This document shows positions 50,021 to 59,005 of a stretch of DNA of 64,000 nucleotides, in pieces. The position numbers were made by a program, and so were the translations under genes. The notes under the pieces were generated by a model. That model had not been told where the DNA came from and did no database searches. It saw nothing but the letters and a program-made list of their open reading frames with translations. Positions within the stretch are counted from its first letter, which is position 1. Each line of letters starts with the position of its first letter. Source of the stretch: Brevibacillus_H sp049846925 (GTDB lineage Bacteria > Bacillota > Bacilli > Brevibacillales > Brevibacillaceae); contig NZ_JBNCMT010000024.1 of NCBI RefSeq assembly GCF_049846925.1, positions 26,452 through 90,451 of the forward strand, read 5' to 3'.

Positions 50021-51003
50021 TCATTCAAAGATGAATTCATCTCCACTTTTCATTAAGACTTTTAGTTTCTTTATACCCATTGCGTCAATCTCACACTTCT
50101 TCATCAACCCAAGCGGATCAATGAACTGCACGGGATCACCGTTGACGTAGGCAAAGCGATTAAAGGTCTGACCGTCCGTGATTTCCCCTTGGAGAATATC
50201 CCGATTCAGGAATCTCTTCAGACCTGGGTGATAGTAACGGGCACGCATGTAGTACAGACCCATTCGGGTCGGTCATGACTCCGTCCCGTCCATTGTAGCA
50301 AAACGGCTGACGAGTGCTTCCCTCATGGTGCTCTAGTTCACCATACACTTCATACGTGTAGCGTTCGGTGACAATTCCTTTTTCATCAGTCAGAATGGTG
50401 GTACTTCCCCGCTTGTCAAAGTGGTAGGAAAGATACCTTCCATTCGCATCTTCTCAACCGATCAGCCCCATACCATAGACATAGTAGGCTTTAGGTTTGC
50501 CGCTTTCCTCCAGTTCCATCAGTACTCGGCTTAGCTCTTCCGTTGGATCGACTACATATCGGGTGGTTTTTCCGTTCCAGATCTGAGCAGTACGGATATT
50601 TTCGGCATCGTAAGTGTAGGTGGTTTTGGATGTTCTAATCAGACGATTGCGAGCATCGTACTTGTACTCTTCCAGCTGTCTGTTTTCTGTAACAGACAAC
50701 AGGTTTCTATCTTCATCGAAGGTAACCGGACTTCCATCTACCGAAAGAAGGCGGTTGTCTTGGGTGTAGGATCATCTCTTTTCTCGGCTTGGAGTCCATC
50801 TCCCCAATTTCCGTGGTGTTTCCTGCCGAATCGTTCAAGTACCATATGCCATGCGCTACTGGTTAAGCGGCGAAGTGCATCGGTGTACTGCTTATCCTCT
50901 TCCAGGAAGATTTGCCCGATTTCACTGTACATATATCGAAACTGCTGCAGTTTGATCTTTCGATTGGTTGTATCCCATAAATTCACCTATTGACCGGCTG
51001 CAT
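50021..51003 (-). pseudogene. decayed Rhs repeat region with a short remnant toxin tip
   Basis: The segment aligns with the last 300 or so residues of the Rhs core of the main protein: WDTTNRKIKLQQFRYMYSEIG, then DARNRLIRTSKTTYTYDAE, YMRARYYHPGLKRFLNRDI and PVQFIDPLGLMKKCE. It is broken by several frame changes and stops (for example in-frame TAG near 50993 and shifts near 50740, 50450 and 50270). After KKCE it switches to about 22 residues of a different C-terminus (IDAMGIKKLKVLMKSGDEF), so it once carried another toxin tip. The Imm1-like gene follows directly. Confidence 0.9.
50101..50220 (-). repeat. direct repeat of the Rhs core end (copy of 52621-52740)
   Basis: These 120 bases match 52621-52740 with one mismatch (50114 C versus 52634 A). 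They encode the end of the Rhs core just before the variable toxin tip, which is the natural crossover point for exchanging tips. Confidence 0.95.
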
Positions 51004-51140
51004 ATCCATTCTGGTTTTTCTTTTATAAGCCCTATTTCTTTTTGGGGTTTTATTACGACTCTATTCCAACCATATTTATTTCTATTCTCGAGTAAATACG
51101 AGTTTTTGCGTTATATTGAACAATATCGTTAATACATACG

Positions 51141-51170
51141 AAAAAAGAGCCTACCATTTATATAGGCTCT
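51141..51170 (-). terminator. terminator after the small immunity-like gene
   Basis: On the minus strand AGAGCCTA and TAGGCTCT pair around TATAAATGG and are followed by TTTTTT. Confidence 0.85.
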
Positions 51171-51207
51171 ATCAAATATTATTGGAGTGGTATCAGATAC
51201 TGACCTT

Positions 51208-51555
51208 TCACAAAACTTCAATTTCTTCAATTTCAAATTTCTTTATCTGTTCGGACCCAAAATCAACCTCAACATTACAAGACAATGTTAGGTCACTTAC
51301 TCTATTATCAAACCAGAGATTAAACTCAATTGAATAACCGGAATTATCATCATATTTATAAAATCTAATATTACTGAAGGCATTGTTAGGAGGTAAAGTT
51401 ACTTTTCCAGAATAACCTTGATTAAAAATATAAAGTAAGTCATCTTCTGTAAAATTTCCTAACCAACCACATTTAGAAATTTTGGTGTAGTTTCCACTTA
51501 CTATTTCTGAAACAAGTTCTTTTAGCAGGATAATAATTTTATCCTCGACTGACAT
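51208..51555 (-). CDS. small immunity-like protein
   Basis: 115 residues: a helical N-terminus (EDKIIILLKELVSEIVSGNYTKI), then ISKCGWLGNFTEDDLLYIFNQ, a central stretch with LPPNNAF, and a strand-rich end (EFNLWFDNRVSDLTLSCNVEV, IEEIEVL). The WFDNRVSDLTL segment recalls small uncharacterised proteins that lie beside polymorphic toxins, but I do not assign a named family with confidence. GGAGGT precedes the ATG. It is the second gene downstream of the VgrG-Rhs gene, directly after the probable cognate immunity gene, and is followed by a terminator. An extra or orphan immunity role is likely from position. Confidence 0.55.
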   Translation of the reverse strand: MSVEDKIIILLKELVSEIVSGNYTKISKCGWLGNFTEDDLLYIFNQGYSGKVTLPPNNAFSNIRFYKYDDNSGYSIEFNLWFDNRVSDLTLSCNVEVDFGSEQIKKFEIEEIEVL

Positions 51556-51617
51556 AAAAATACCTCCAAATCATTCATAAAAAAATATAATTAATCGTAA
51601 AGTATGATTATATTTTT

Positions 51618-52109
51618 TTAATACACTATTAATTCTCCATTTGGATAAGAACCTCTCCAACCACATGGAAAATTTCCTTGCTCATAAACATCTAAAAGGT
51701 ACAAAAAAAATGTCGGTCTATTTTTGCAATCTTTATAAGAATGTTCAATAATTGCATTTAAAAGGTCCCATTTGATGATTTGAATTATTTTTTCATCAAT
51801 AGAATAATTTTCTATTAAACCAATAAGTTGATGTTCCACTTTTGAATTTACAAATGCTCTAGCCTCCTTGCTTATTTTATTCCAATTTGAATATTGGCTG
51901 AGATATCTCTTGTGAAGGAAACTACTTAAAATATTTCGCGCCTCCATCGAAGTATTTTCCCACGTTGAATTTTTGCAACTACTTTTTGCATCTTCCCAAT
52001 CTTTTGCATAACTAAAGTTAATAGAAAAATTTTCATCGATTCGATTACCACAATTAGCAAACCATTTAATATTTTCAACTCGTTGTAAAATATTGTCATC
52101 AATCCTCAT
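51618..52109 (-). CDS. probable cognate immunity protein of the Tox-SHH nuclease
   Basis: 163 residues, mostly helical, ending YEQGNFPCGWRGSYPNGELIVY. That ending is shared with the immunity protein of the AHH cassette (47666-48154), and both include a preceding DLxNAI-like helix. ATG 52109 follows GGGGGATAATT. It is the first gene after the VgrG-Rhs stop, but a strong terminator lies between the two, so it must be expressed by read-through or by its own promoter in a gap of only about 35 bases plus the hairpin. Its position and family make it the best candidate for protection against the Rhs tip. Confidence 0.7.
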   Translation of the reverse strand: MRIDDNILQRVENIKWFANCGNRIDENFSINFSYAKDWEDAKSSCKNSTWENTSMEARNILSSFLHKRYLSQYSNWNKISKEARAFVNSKVEHQLIGLIENYSIDEKIIQIIKWDLLNAIIEHSYKDCKNRPTFFLYLLDVYEQGNFPCGWRGSYPNGELIVY

Positions 52110-52143
52110 AATTATCCCCCACTTTAGTCACTCGTTATGGTAT

Positions 52144-52178
52144 AAAACTGTCCGGCATTTACAATGTCGGACAGTTTT
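52144..52178 (-). terminator. terminator between the Rhs toxin and its immunity gene
   Basis: AAAACTGTCCGGCATT (52144-52159) pairs with AATGTCGGACAGTTTT (52163-52178) around a short loop, with one G-T pair. It can stop transcription in either direction and lies between the toxin stop and the immunity start. Confidence 0.88.
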
Positions 52179-52183
52179 AGTTA

Positions 52184-55100
52184 TTAGAATCTTGGTTTTT
52201 GGTTTATCCTTCCTGGTATTCTTGGAACAGGTAAACCACTAAGTAACCCAAATTCTACTCTTTGTTTAATTGCCTCACGTACTATATATTTTACTTCTGA
52301 ATCTGTAAATTTACCTGTAGCTTTTAAAGAATTCATTAATGCTTTAGTATACTCTAAGTTAGTAGGGATATCGCCATCCTTAGCCCCGCCTCTTCTGTAT
52401 TGATCCCAGAATTCTTCCAAACTTTCATGTGCATTATAATGTGGCGAGTTTACATCTTTGAAAGCATTACCTTCTAATTTGGTAGCCTTACCATCATTAG
52501 TTGGGATAATATCTCTATAAGCAGCATCCTGGTTTAAATGATGGGATTGACCTGGTATTGATTTGTTTTTCTTTAAGTTGCCATGTCTATCAACAATAAT
52601 TTTTCTAGTTTCACACTTCTTCATCAACCCAAGAGGATCAATGAACTGCACGGGATCACCGTTGACGTAGGCAAAGCGATTAAAGGTCTGACCGTCCGTG
52701 ATTTCCCCTTGGAGAATATCCCGATTCAGGAATCTCTTCAGTCCAGGGTGATAGTATCGTGCACGCATGTAGTACAGGCCATTCGGGTCGGTCATGACTC
52801 CGTCCCGTCCATTGTAGCAGAACGGCTGATGGGTAGTTCCTTCGTGGTGCTCCAGTTCCCCATACACACCGTATGAGTAGCGGTCGGTGACGATTCCTTT
52901 TTCATCAGTCAGAATGGTGGTACTTCCCCGCTTGTCATAGTGGTAGGAAAGATACTTTCCATTCGCATCTTCTCGACCAATCAGTCCAAGGCCATAGACA
53001 TAGTAGGCTTTAGGTTTTCCGCTTTCGTCCAGTTCCATCAGGACACGGCTTAACTCGTCAGTTGGATCGACTACATATCGGGTGGTTTTTCCGTTCCAAA
53101 TCAGAGCAGTACGGATATTTTCGGCATCGTAGGTATAGGTGGTTTTGCTGGTTCTTACCAGGCGATTGCGAGCATCGTATTTGTACTCTTCCAGTTGTCC
53201 GTTTTCTGATACAGACAACAGATTTCCATCTTCGTCGAAGGTAACCGGACTTCCATCCACCGTGAGCAGTCGGTTGTCTTTGGAGTAGGACATCTCTTTG
53301 GTTGGCTTGTTGCCTACTTCCCCAATTTCCGTGATGTTCCCTGCCTGATCATACAAGTACCATACTTTTCGTCCCGGCCACGCTCCACTGGTTAAGCGAC
53401 GAAGTGCATCGTAGGTGTACTGTTTTTCCTCTTCCTGGATGATTTGCCCAATTTCATTATACACATATCGATACTGCTGAAGCATGATACCTTGACTGGT
53501 TGTATCCCACAATTTAACCAATTGACCAGCTTCATCGTAGGCTCTTTGTTCTATGGTTCCATTGGTTCGTTCGGTTCGGATGAGTTGGCCATTGGCATCG
53601 TATTCGTGTGTGGTGACGCGTCCTGCCCAATCTTCAACTCTAGTCAATTGACCTGTAAGATCGTAGGTGTAGGTTACTTCTTTTCCGTCTGGATAGATAA
53701 GTTTGGTTAGTCTTCCAGCTTCATCATAAGCATAGCCAATGGTATTGCCAAAGCTATCTGTGCTGGATACGACACGACCTAAGAGATCGTAGACACGGCT
53801 TTTTTCACCGCTACCTTCTTCGGCAATTCGTACGACTCGACCTTCAGCGTCGTAGCCCATCTGTACCGTACTTACTTCATCTTTTACTTTAAGAAGCTGG
53901 CCTGCGGTATCGAATTGGTAGTTGGTTTCTTGTCCCCGAGCATTGGTTTTTTGTTTCAGCCAACCACGTTCGTCGTAGTTATAGGTGGTTGATTCACCCG
54001 TGGCATTTCGCTCTTCTAATAGAAGACCGCTTCGGTCGTATCTTCGGGTCGTCTCGTTTTCGTTGGCATCTGTATAGCTGACGAGTCGGCCTTCTCCATC
54101 GTAACGTTGTTTGTAGACCGCTGCGTCGTTCTCAAGAACTTCGGTTAATCGGGAAGCGGCATCATAGGCAAAGCTAGTTTTCTGTCCTAGCGCATTCTGT
54201 GTAGAAATGCACTGGTGCAGGGCATTAAACGACAGTTTTGTGGTACGGCCTAACGCGTCTGTTTGGGCGAGTAAATTGCCTGCCGCATCATAGGAATGAG
54301 AGGAAACTTTTTGTCCTTGTGCATCCCATACTTCGGTTAGGCGGCCGGACACATCGTACACGAAACGTTGTTCTCTTCCCAATGGGTCAGTAACACCAAC
54401 GATCCGTCCCATTGCGTCTCTTTCAAAATGAGTTATGGCTCCATTCGGGTCGATGCGTGCAACTATCTGATCTTCTTTGTCATAGACAAATTTCGTCACG
54501 TTTCCGAGTGCATCGGTTACACTATCAATGGTTCCCGTTTGGTTGTAGGTATAGGAAGTTGACGCACCAGATGGAGTCTGTTCACGTACTCGCTGATCCC
54601 AGTCATCGTATTCGTAGGAGTATACTCTCCCTAACGGATCAATGACTTGCAGCAAATTGTCGTTGGCATCGTAGGTGCGCAGGACTCTTCCTTTGCGTGA
54701 ATCTTCAAAAGCAGTCATCCGACCGATTTCATCATAATAAACACGAATCTGACGGCCTTCCGGATCTAGTGCTGCGTAAAGGAGACCGTTGTCATCATAA
54801 AGATAGCGAGTAACTGCACCTGTGAAATCGGTGTAACTGATTCGCTGACCTCGCTCGTTGTACTCAAGACGTGCTCTTAACTCATCTGGACGAGTCAGGC
54901 AAATGAGCTGCCCGTCTTCGTTATATTCGTAGGTGCTAATGCCGCCTTCCGCATTCGTTTCACGAATCAGCAAGTCGTGTTCATTGAATTCATATATGAT
55001 CTTATTCCCCAGAGGATCGACGATTTCGATCAGATTTCCTCGGTCATCGTACGTATAGGAAGTAACCTCGCCACCAACGGATGTCTCCGAAAGCAACTGA

Positions 55101-57985
55101 CCTTGTTCATTGTAGGTAAACCGTTCGATGCCGCCATCTTTGGTACGGTTCTCGATCAACAGCATGTTTTCATCGTGGATCAGCACTTCCTGTGTTCCAC
55201 TACTGTTGGTAACCGTTGTAATTACTTTACCGGGGAGTGTTTCCTCATCATAGTCGAACTGACTGTATTCACCAGCAGGATTGGTTTGTCGGATGATTCG
55301 TCCGTCTTCATCGAAGGTGTTGACGTACTGAATGACTCCCGCAACCGCCAGACTTTCCAACTGCCCGTTGCTAGTATAGTGCAGGTCACTGACGATCCCT
55401 TTTGGGTCAGTAAAATGAACCAATTGCTTCGCATCGTTATAGCTAAAGCGGATACTCCGTGAATCATCATGAATCCGACGAAGAAGTCCCGATTCTGTGT
55501 AATCCAGCATAAGAGAACGTTTGGAAAGCTGATCGGTCAGTTTACTCAGACGCTGATGTTGATCATAACTGCAAAGAAGCGATTGCCCCAGTGCATTGGT
55601 ATGTCGGAACAACTGCCCGTTTCTTCTAAAATGATACGTTTCTCTTGAACCCTTACAGAAAAGAACATAATGGTCGGTGTATTCACGAAGTTCATCATAG
55701 TACACGTCATGATCTTCTGAGCGATACAGGCCATTCTGTACATGTTTGAATTGATTCGATCTTCCTGTGTTCCACCATACCGTGATTTCTTCACGATGTT
55801 CATCAGGAAACGCCAGCTTCATCTCGTAATTATGGGTCCATGCTTTCCCCATGCTACCTTGTTGGAGCAACATCGAGTTGTAATGCAGTTCAAAGCTCCA
55901 AGTAGAAGCACCATATAACTGCATTGCCTGATGAACCACAAATTGCGCACCACTGCCAGCGTGGATCGGGTCGTTTTTGCAACTCTTTTTTGTAAAGGTC
56001 CTGGGATTTTTTTGAGACAAGTTTTTGCTTTGTTTCTTCGTAACGCTTTTTACTTTCGCTTTACCTGGTGTGTTCAACTTCTTCAGTTTGGCCGTTTGTT
56101 TCTTCATGCTGCTTTTCATGCTATCAACGGCATCTGCTATCTTTTTTTCAACTCTTTTGGCTTTTCTGGCTGACGTTAAAACTTTGCCTTTTGTTACCCC
56201 TTTGACCTTCTTGACAGCCTTTGCGAGTTGAGCTCCTTTATCTACTACCTTTGCAACGGTCTTGACTTTTTTCGCTGCTTTAGCCGCTTTAATTCCTACC
56301 TTGGCAGCGGTAGCTCCCCATCCGGCAAAGGGAATCATGGCAGCAAAGGACAGCACTGCACCTGCAAAATCGCCTCGTGCAAGTGAGATAACACCGTTGG
56401 CCAAGTCTGCTACTTCTCCAAGACCAGGGATTAACCCGACAATGTCTAATCCTAGTTGCAGGTTATCCAGAAAGCTATTGGATTCCTCTTCCTCGACAAC
56501 CTCTTCCTCCACGGCTTCTTCGGGCAAATCCTCTACCACAACAGGTGCTTTGTAGGTTCCTTCCATCTTGATCATTGGTGCTTGCAGATGGGTTTCACCG
56601 TCTAGCATCACGCTGCTTGTGTCACAGACAAGATAAACGGCTTCCTGCGCAGTAATCTTAATTTTTTTATCCGCTTGCAACTCCAGATTTTGCTCGGTCG
56701 CAACGACAATCGGGAATTCGCTTTGGAACATAATTCCTTGATCCTCATGCAAGGAGAGAAAGACGCTCCCTTCCTTTGCCGTGAAAGAAAGGTCTTTGCC
56801 GCCCATCATCATCTCTTTGCCGAAGTTGGTGCCCCAGTATTTAATGCCTGGATTGGCGGTTTTCGGAGAGCTTGCTCCCCCTTTTCGCACCGAACTGATG
56901 GCAGTTGCTTCTTCTTCCTTGCTGTTGGGGAAATACAGCTTTACCGCATCCCCGAGTTGGGGCATGCAATAAAATCCGCTGTTGCCTTCTGCTGTGTAGA
57001 ACGAGGAGTACGGGAACCAGTTAGCTTTGCTCTTTTCCTGCTTCTCGTCGATATCCAGATGAATACGGACGGTATCTTTGGCTACCTCGATAATCTTTCC
57101 TTCGAGTGCGGCACCAGAAAGTAAAGGGTTTACAATCTGGTTCTGACGGATTCCTTCCTTTGGCGCCAGCACGTGGGTGAACAGGAACGTGCCCTGTTTC
57201 ATAGCTGCTGTGCTTTCGGCGACGAGTAGCTCCTGTCCTTGGAACGTAACCCGATCTCCCAGGCTCAGATAGCTTTCACTCTCCACTTCATAGCAGCGAA
57301 AAGCATCGACGGGTAAACTTGTCGCATAGCCGTTCTGGGTGGTCGTTAGAAAATCTGCCAGATTTTTGCTTACCTGATAATGGGTATTCTGCAATTCTCC
57401 CGGTCTTCCTTCTGCCATGCCAAACCAAAATTTCGGCTGGGGGGCAGTGGCATCTGGCACCAACACAGCTCCAAACCGAGAGGCCATTCGCTTCATGAAT
57501 TGCCAGTCTGTCTCTTGATACTGCATGGCAATCGTACCCAGTTCAGAAGATTCCGACGCATGATCAATAAAATCTGCCCCCGGATAATCCTTCAGGATCT
57601 GATCCAGTAATTGGGGATAGATCATCTCCTTGTGTTGAAAGGAACGACTTTTTCGCTTTACATCCAGTGTAATCGTGTGGGATAGTGCCTCTATTTCGAG
57701 ATAATAGATTCCTCTGACCGATCGAATGCCGATATCCGAGACAAGTCCACGGAACAGTGTACGTACCTCCAAGCCTTCTTTCAGTTGTTTCACTTCGATG
57801 GTGTCCGTACTTTTGGCCATCTCCATGTACTGATCTCTTTTCTCTTCCGGTACAATTCCCGTGAGCAAAAGTTTTGCGTGCTCGTTGACCTTATTTGAAA
57901 TAGTAAGATCGCTTAATTTTTGTATCTGGTAAGGGGATATCACCTGGATATCTTCATAACCGATACGTCTATCTGCCGTTCTCAC
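52184..57985 (-). CDS. VgrG-Rhs fusion toxin with C-terminal Tox-SHH nuclease
   Basis: 1933 residues. Residues 1 to about 500 are a VgrG/phage gpD-like spike (YQETDWQFMKRMASRFGAVL, GNSGFYCMPQLGDAVKLYFP, then beta-prism repeats). An acidic run (EEAVEEEVVEEEE) and a hydrophobic pre-toxin segment (LDIVGLIPGLGEVADL, SFAAMIPFAGWG) with Lys-rich helices follow. Residues about 690-1800 are Rhs/YD repeats closing with PVQFIDPLGLMKK. The variable tip (about 130 residues) has GQSHHLNQDAAYRDIIP, a Tox-SHH member of the HNH/EndoVII nucleases. GTG 57985 follows GGAGGGATCAT. The Rhs shell would hold the nuclease until delivery. The tip switches abruptly after KKCET. Confidence 0.92.
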   Translation of the reverse strand: MRTADRRIGYEDIQVISPYQIQKLSDLTISNKVNEHAKLLLTGIVPEEKRDQYMEMAKSTDTIEVKQLKEGLEVRTLFRGLVSDIGIRSVRGIYYLEIEALSHTITLDVKRKSRSFQHKEMIYPQLLDQILKDYPGADFIDHASESSELGTIAMQYQETDWQFMKRMASRFGAVLVPDATAPQPKFWFGMAEGRPGELQNTHYQVSKNLADFLTTTQNGYATSLPVDAFRCYEVESESYLSLGDRVTFQGQELLVAESTAAMKQGTFLFTHVLAPKEGIRQNQIVNPLLSGAALEGKIIEVAKDTVRIHLDIDEKQEKSKANWFPYSSFYTAEGNSGFYCMPQLGDAVKLYFPNSKEEEATAISSVRKGGASSPKTANPGIKYWGTNFGKEMMMGGKDLSFTAKEGSVFLSLHEDQGIMFQSEFPIVVATEQNLELQADKKIKITAQEAVYLVCDTSSVMLDGETHLQAPMIKMEGTYKAPVVVEDLPEEAVEEEVVEEEESNSFLDNLQLGLDIVGLIPGLGEVADLANGVISLARGDFAGAVLSFAAMIPFAGWGATAAKVGIKAAKAAKKVKTVAKVVDKGAQLAKAVKKVKGVTKGKVLTSARKAKRVEKKIADAVDSMKSSMKKQTAKLKKLNTPGKAKVKSVTKKQSKNLSQKNPRTFTKKSCKNDPIHAGSGAQFVVHQAMQLYGASTWSFELHYNSMLLQQGSMGKAWTHNYEMKLAFPDEHREEITVWWNTGRSNQFKHVQNGLYRSEDHDVYYDELREYTDHYVLFCKGSRETYHFRRNGQLFRHTNALGQSLLCSYDQHQRLSKLTDQLSKRSLMLDYTESGLLRRIHDDSRSIRFSYNDAKQLVHFTDPKGIVSDLHYTSNGQLESLAVAGVIQYVNTFDEDGRIIRQTNPAGEYSQFDYDEETLPGKVITTVTNSSGTQEVLIHDENMLLIENRTKDGGIERFTYNEQGQLLSETSVGGEVTSYTYDDRGNLIEIVDPLGNKIIYEFNEHDLLIRETNAEGGISTYEYNEDGQLICLTRPDELRARLEYNERGQRISYTDFTGAVTRYLYDDNGLLYAALDPEGRQIRVYYDEIGRMTAFEDSRKGRVLRTYDANDNLLQVIDPLGRVYSYEYDDWDQRVREQTPSGASTSYTYNQTGTIDSVTDALGNVTKFVYDKEDQIVARIDPNGAITHFERDAMGRIVGVTDPLGREQRFVYDVSGRLTEVWDAQGQKVSSHSYDAAGNLLAQTDALGRTTKLSFNALHQCISTQNALGQKTSFAYDAASRLTEVLENDAAVYKQRYDGEGRLVSYTDANENETTRRYDRSGLLLEERNATGESTTYNYDERGWLKQKTNARGQETNYQFDTAGQLLKVKDEVSTVQMGYDAEGRVVRIAEEGSGEKSRVYDLLGRVVSSTDSFGNTIGYAYDEAGRLTKLIYPDGKEVTYTYDLTGQLTRVEDWAGRVTTHEYDANGQLIRTERTNGTIEQRAYDEAGQLVKLWDTTSQGIMLQQYRYVYNEIGQIIQEEEKQYTYDALRRLTSGAWPGRKVWYLYDQAGNITEIGEVGNKPTKEMSYSKDNRLLTVDGSPVTFDEDGNLLSVSENGQLEEYKYDARNRLVRTSKTTYTYDAENIRTALIWNGKTTRYVVDPTDELSRVLMELDESGKPKAYYVYGLGLIGREDANGKYLSYHYDKRGSTTILTDEKGIVTDRYSYGVYGELEHHEGTTHQPFCYNGRDGVMTDPNGLYYMRARYYHPGLKRFLNRDILQGEITDGQTFNRFAYVNGDPVQFIDPLGLMKKCETRKIIVDRHGNLKKNKSIPGQSHHLNQDAAYRDIIPTNDGKATKLEGNAFKDVNSPHYNAHESLEEFWDQYRRGGAKDGDIPTNLEYTKALMNSLKATGKFTDSEVKYIVREAIKQRVEFGLLSGLPVPRIPGRINQKPRF
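56641..56851 (-). repeat. 211-base exact repeat shared with 47256-47466
   Basis: The bases 56641-56851 in the VgrG-Rhs gene and 47256-47466 in the spike fragment are identical throughout. The neighbouring 190 bases (56452-56640) are close to both 47064-47255 and 49243-49415, so three copies of the spike-end/acidic region exist in the window. Confidence 0.95.
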
Positions 57986-58053
57986 ATGATCCCTCCACTC
58001 CCTATGGATTCATGCTGTCGTCTGTTTTCTGTGTTTGGGTTTTGCATCGCAAA

Positions 58054-58473
58054 TTATTGATCCTGACCGTCATCTTCGATCTTGATTGTTCCTGCATACA
58101 TGCACATGTTGGTACACTTGTTTAACAGGGCTGGCTGGTTCTCGATCAGGACGTCTGTTTTTCCGCTAATCCATGGCATAATTACGGCAGGAACACACGG
58201 CATCGGGGTGAGATTGCCATTGTTGGCTGCTGTAGCGGAGGCTACCGTTGGATTTTGTAAGCTGCTGCATTTACCAAAAGGCATAATGTTCACGTTGGGA
58301 ATGTAGTCGTTGATGTTCATTTGTGCCTTGTTTTTGATGTAAACACCATGGCTAAAAGGTGTCTTCAGCTTATTGATCTTGTCGCCGTAACTGCAGGAAA
58401 GAATCGCCCCTGCCACCACATAGCTTTGTTGATCACCACTGCCGCTAACGATTTCAACGTCCTTTGGAAGCAT
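58054..58473 (-). CDS. DUF4280 PAAR-like spike-tip protein
   Basis: 139 residues. After a short leader come VVAGAILSCSYGDKINKLK, TANNGNLTPMPCVPAVIMPW and LLNKCTNMCMYAGTIKI, the Cys- and Gly-bearing strand pattern of DUF4280. That family is a PAAR-like cone fold that caps VgrG spikes in type VI-like and other contractile systems. AAAAGGAGATTCTTT precedes the ATG. The gene overlaps the 3' end of the Imm11-like gene by 20 bases and lies 68 bases before the VgrG-Rhs gene. It would be the natural tip for either spike of this operon. Confidence 0.88.
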   Translation of the reverse strand: MLPKDVEIVSGSGDQQSYVVAGAILSCSYGDKINKLKTPFSHGVYIKNKAQMNINDYIPNVNIMPFGKCSSLQNPTVASATAANNGNLTPMPCVPAVIMPWISGKTDVLIENQPALLNKCTNMCMYAGTIKIEDDGQDQ

Positions 58474-59005
58474 AAAGAATCTCCTTTTGGTTCGTCTCTT
58501 TCTCTACTTTAGTCAAACGAATTCCCGTGAATTCCCTGCGTAACAGGCTCTCAGCCAACTCCAGATTGACCAGCACGATGGGCTCCCTGATGCCGTCAAT
58601 TTGGAGAATGCGGTGTCTTGCCGCCTTCTCTTCCTCAATCAACAATCGTTTGAGCGAACCATCTTTGTGGAATTCAGTACGTTCTGACAAGCAATTCACT
58701 TTCGGAGGAGTCATGTGCCAGTATGTCTTTTGTCTTCCTCCCGACTGGTCGATGAGCGTAAGCGGACGAAGCTTGATCCGAGGTTCGAACTTGATCATGG
58801 TTTGTTTCAGCCTGTCGGAAAGTAGTGGCTGTGGACACTGGATGAAATCGATGAAATCTTGATTACCCTTCTTTCGTACAGGGATTTGAACGATTTCTTC
58901 CGCAGAATGTCTGTCCTGTCGCTCCTGATCGAGTAGCTGAGATACTCCTACAGGCTCAACCGCATCAGGATTTCGAAGGTCCTGTGTTAGCATGAAATAA
59001 TTCAT
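58454..59005 (-). CDS. Imm11/DUF1629-like protein
   Basis: About 183 residues. LLSDRLKQTMIKFEPRIKL, QKTYWHMTPPKVNCLSERT and the closing PIVLVNLELAESLLRREFTGI resemble Imm11 (DUF1629), an alpha/beta family named after immunity proteins but also widely found beside DUF4280 and VgrG genes, where it may act as an adaptor. ATG 59005 follows GAGGAGGCTGCCC; a longer frame to 59131 would run inside the pentapeptide gene. Both ends overlap neighbours, so it is translationally coupled. In this operon a structural or chaperone role is as likely as immunity. Confidence 0.6.
   Translation of the reverse strand: MNYFMLTQDLRNPDAVEPVGVSQLLDQERQDRHSAEEIVQIPVRKKGNQDFIDFIQCPQPLLSDRLKQTMIKFEPRIKLRPLTLIDQSGGRQKTYWHMTPPKVNCLSERTEFHKDGSLKRLLIEEEKAARHRILQIDGIREPIVLVNLELAESLLRREFTGIRLTKVEKETNQKEILYASKGR

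Noticed and set aside
54977..55462. 161-residue plus-strand frame inside the Rhs gene
   Set aside because: It is a shadow of the Rhs repeats on the other strand and has no start signal.
53400..55800. Regularly spaced short repeats that might look like a CRISPR array
   Set aside because: They encode Rhs/YD repeats in one long frame; the repeats vary in sequence and there are no constant spacers.
46800..58000. Insertion sequence or transposase as the cause of the toxin-locus rearrangements
   Set aside because: No transposase frame or terminal inverted repeats were found; the joins lie in repeated toxin sequence, which fits homologous or illegitimate recombination.
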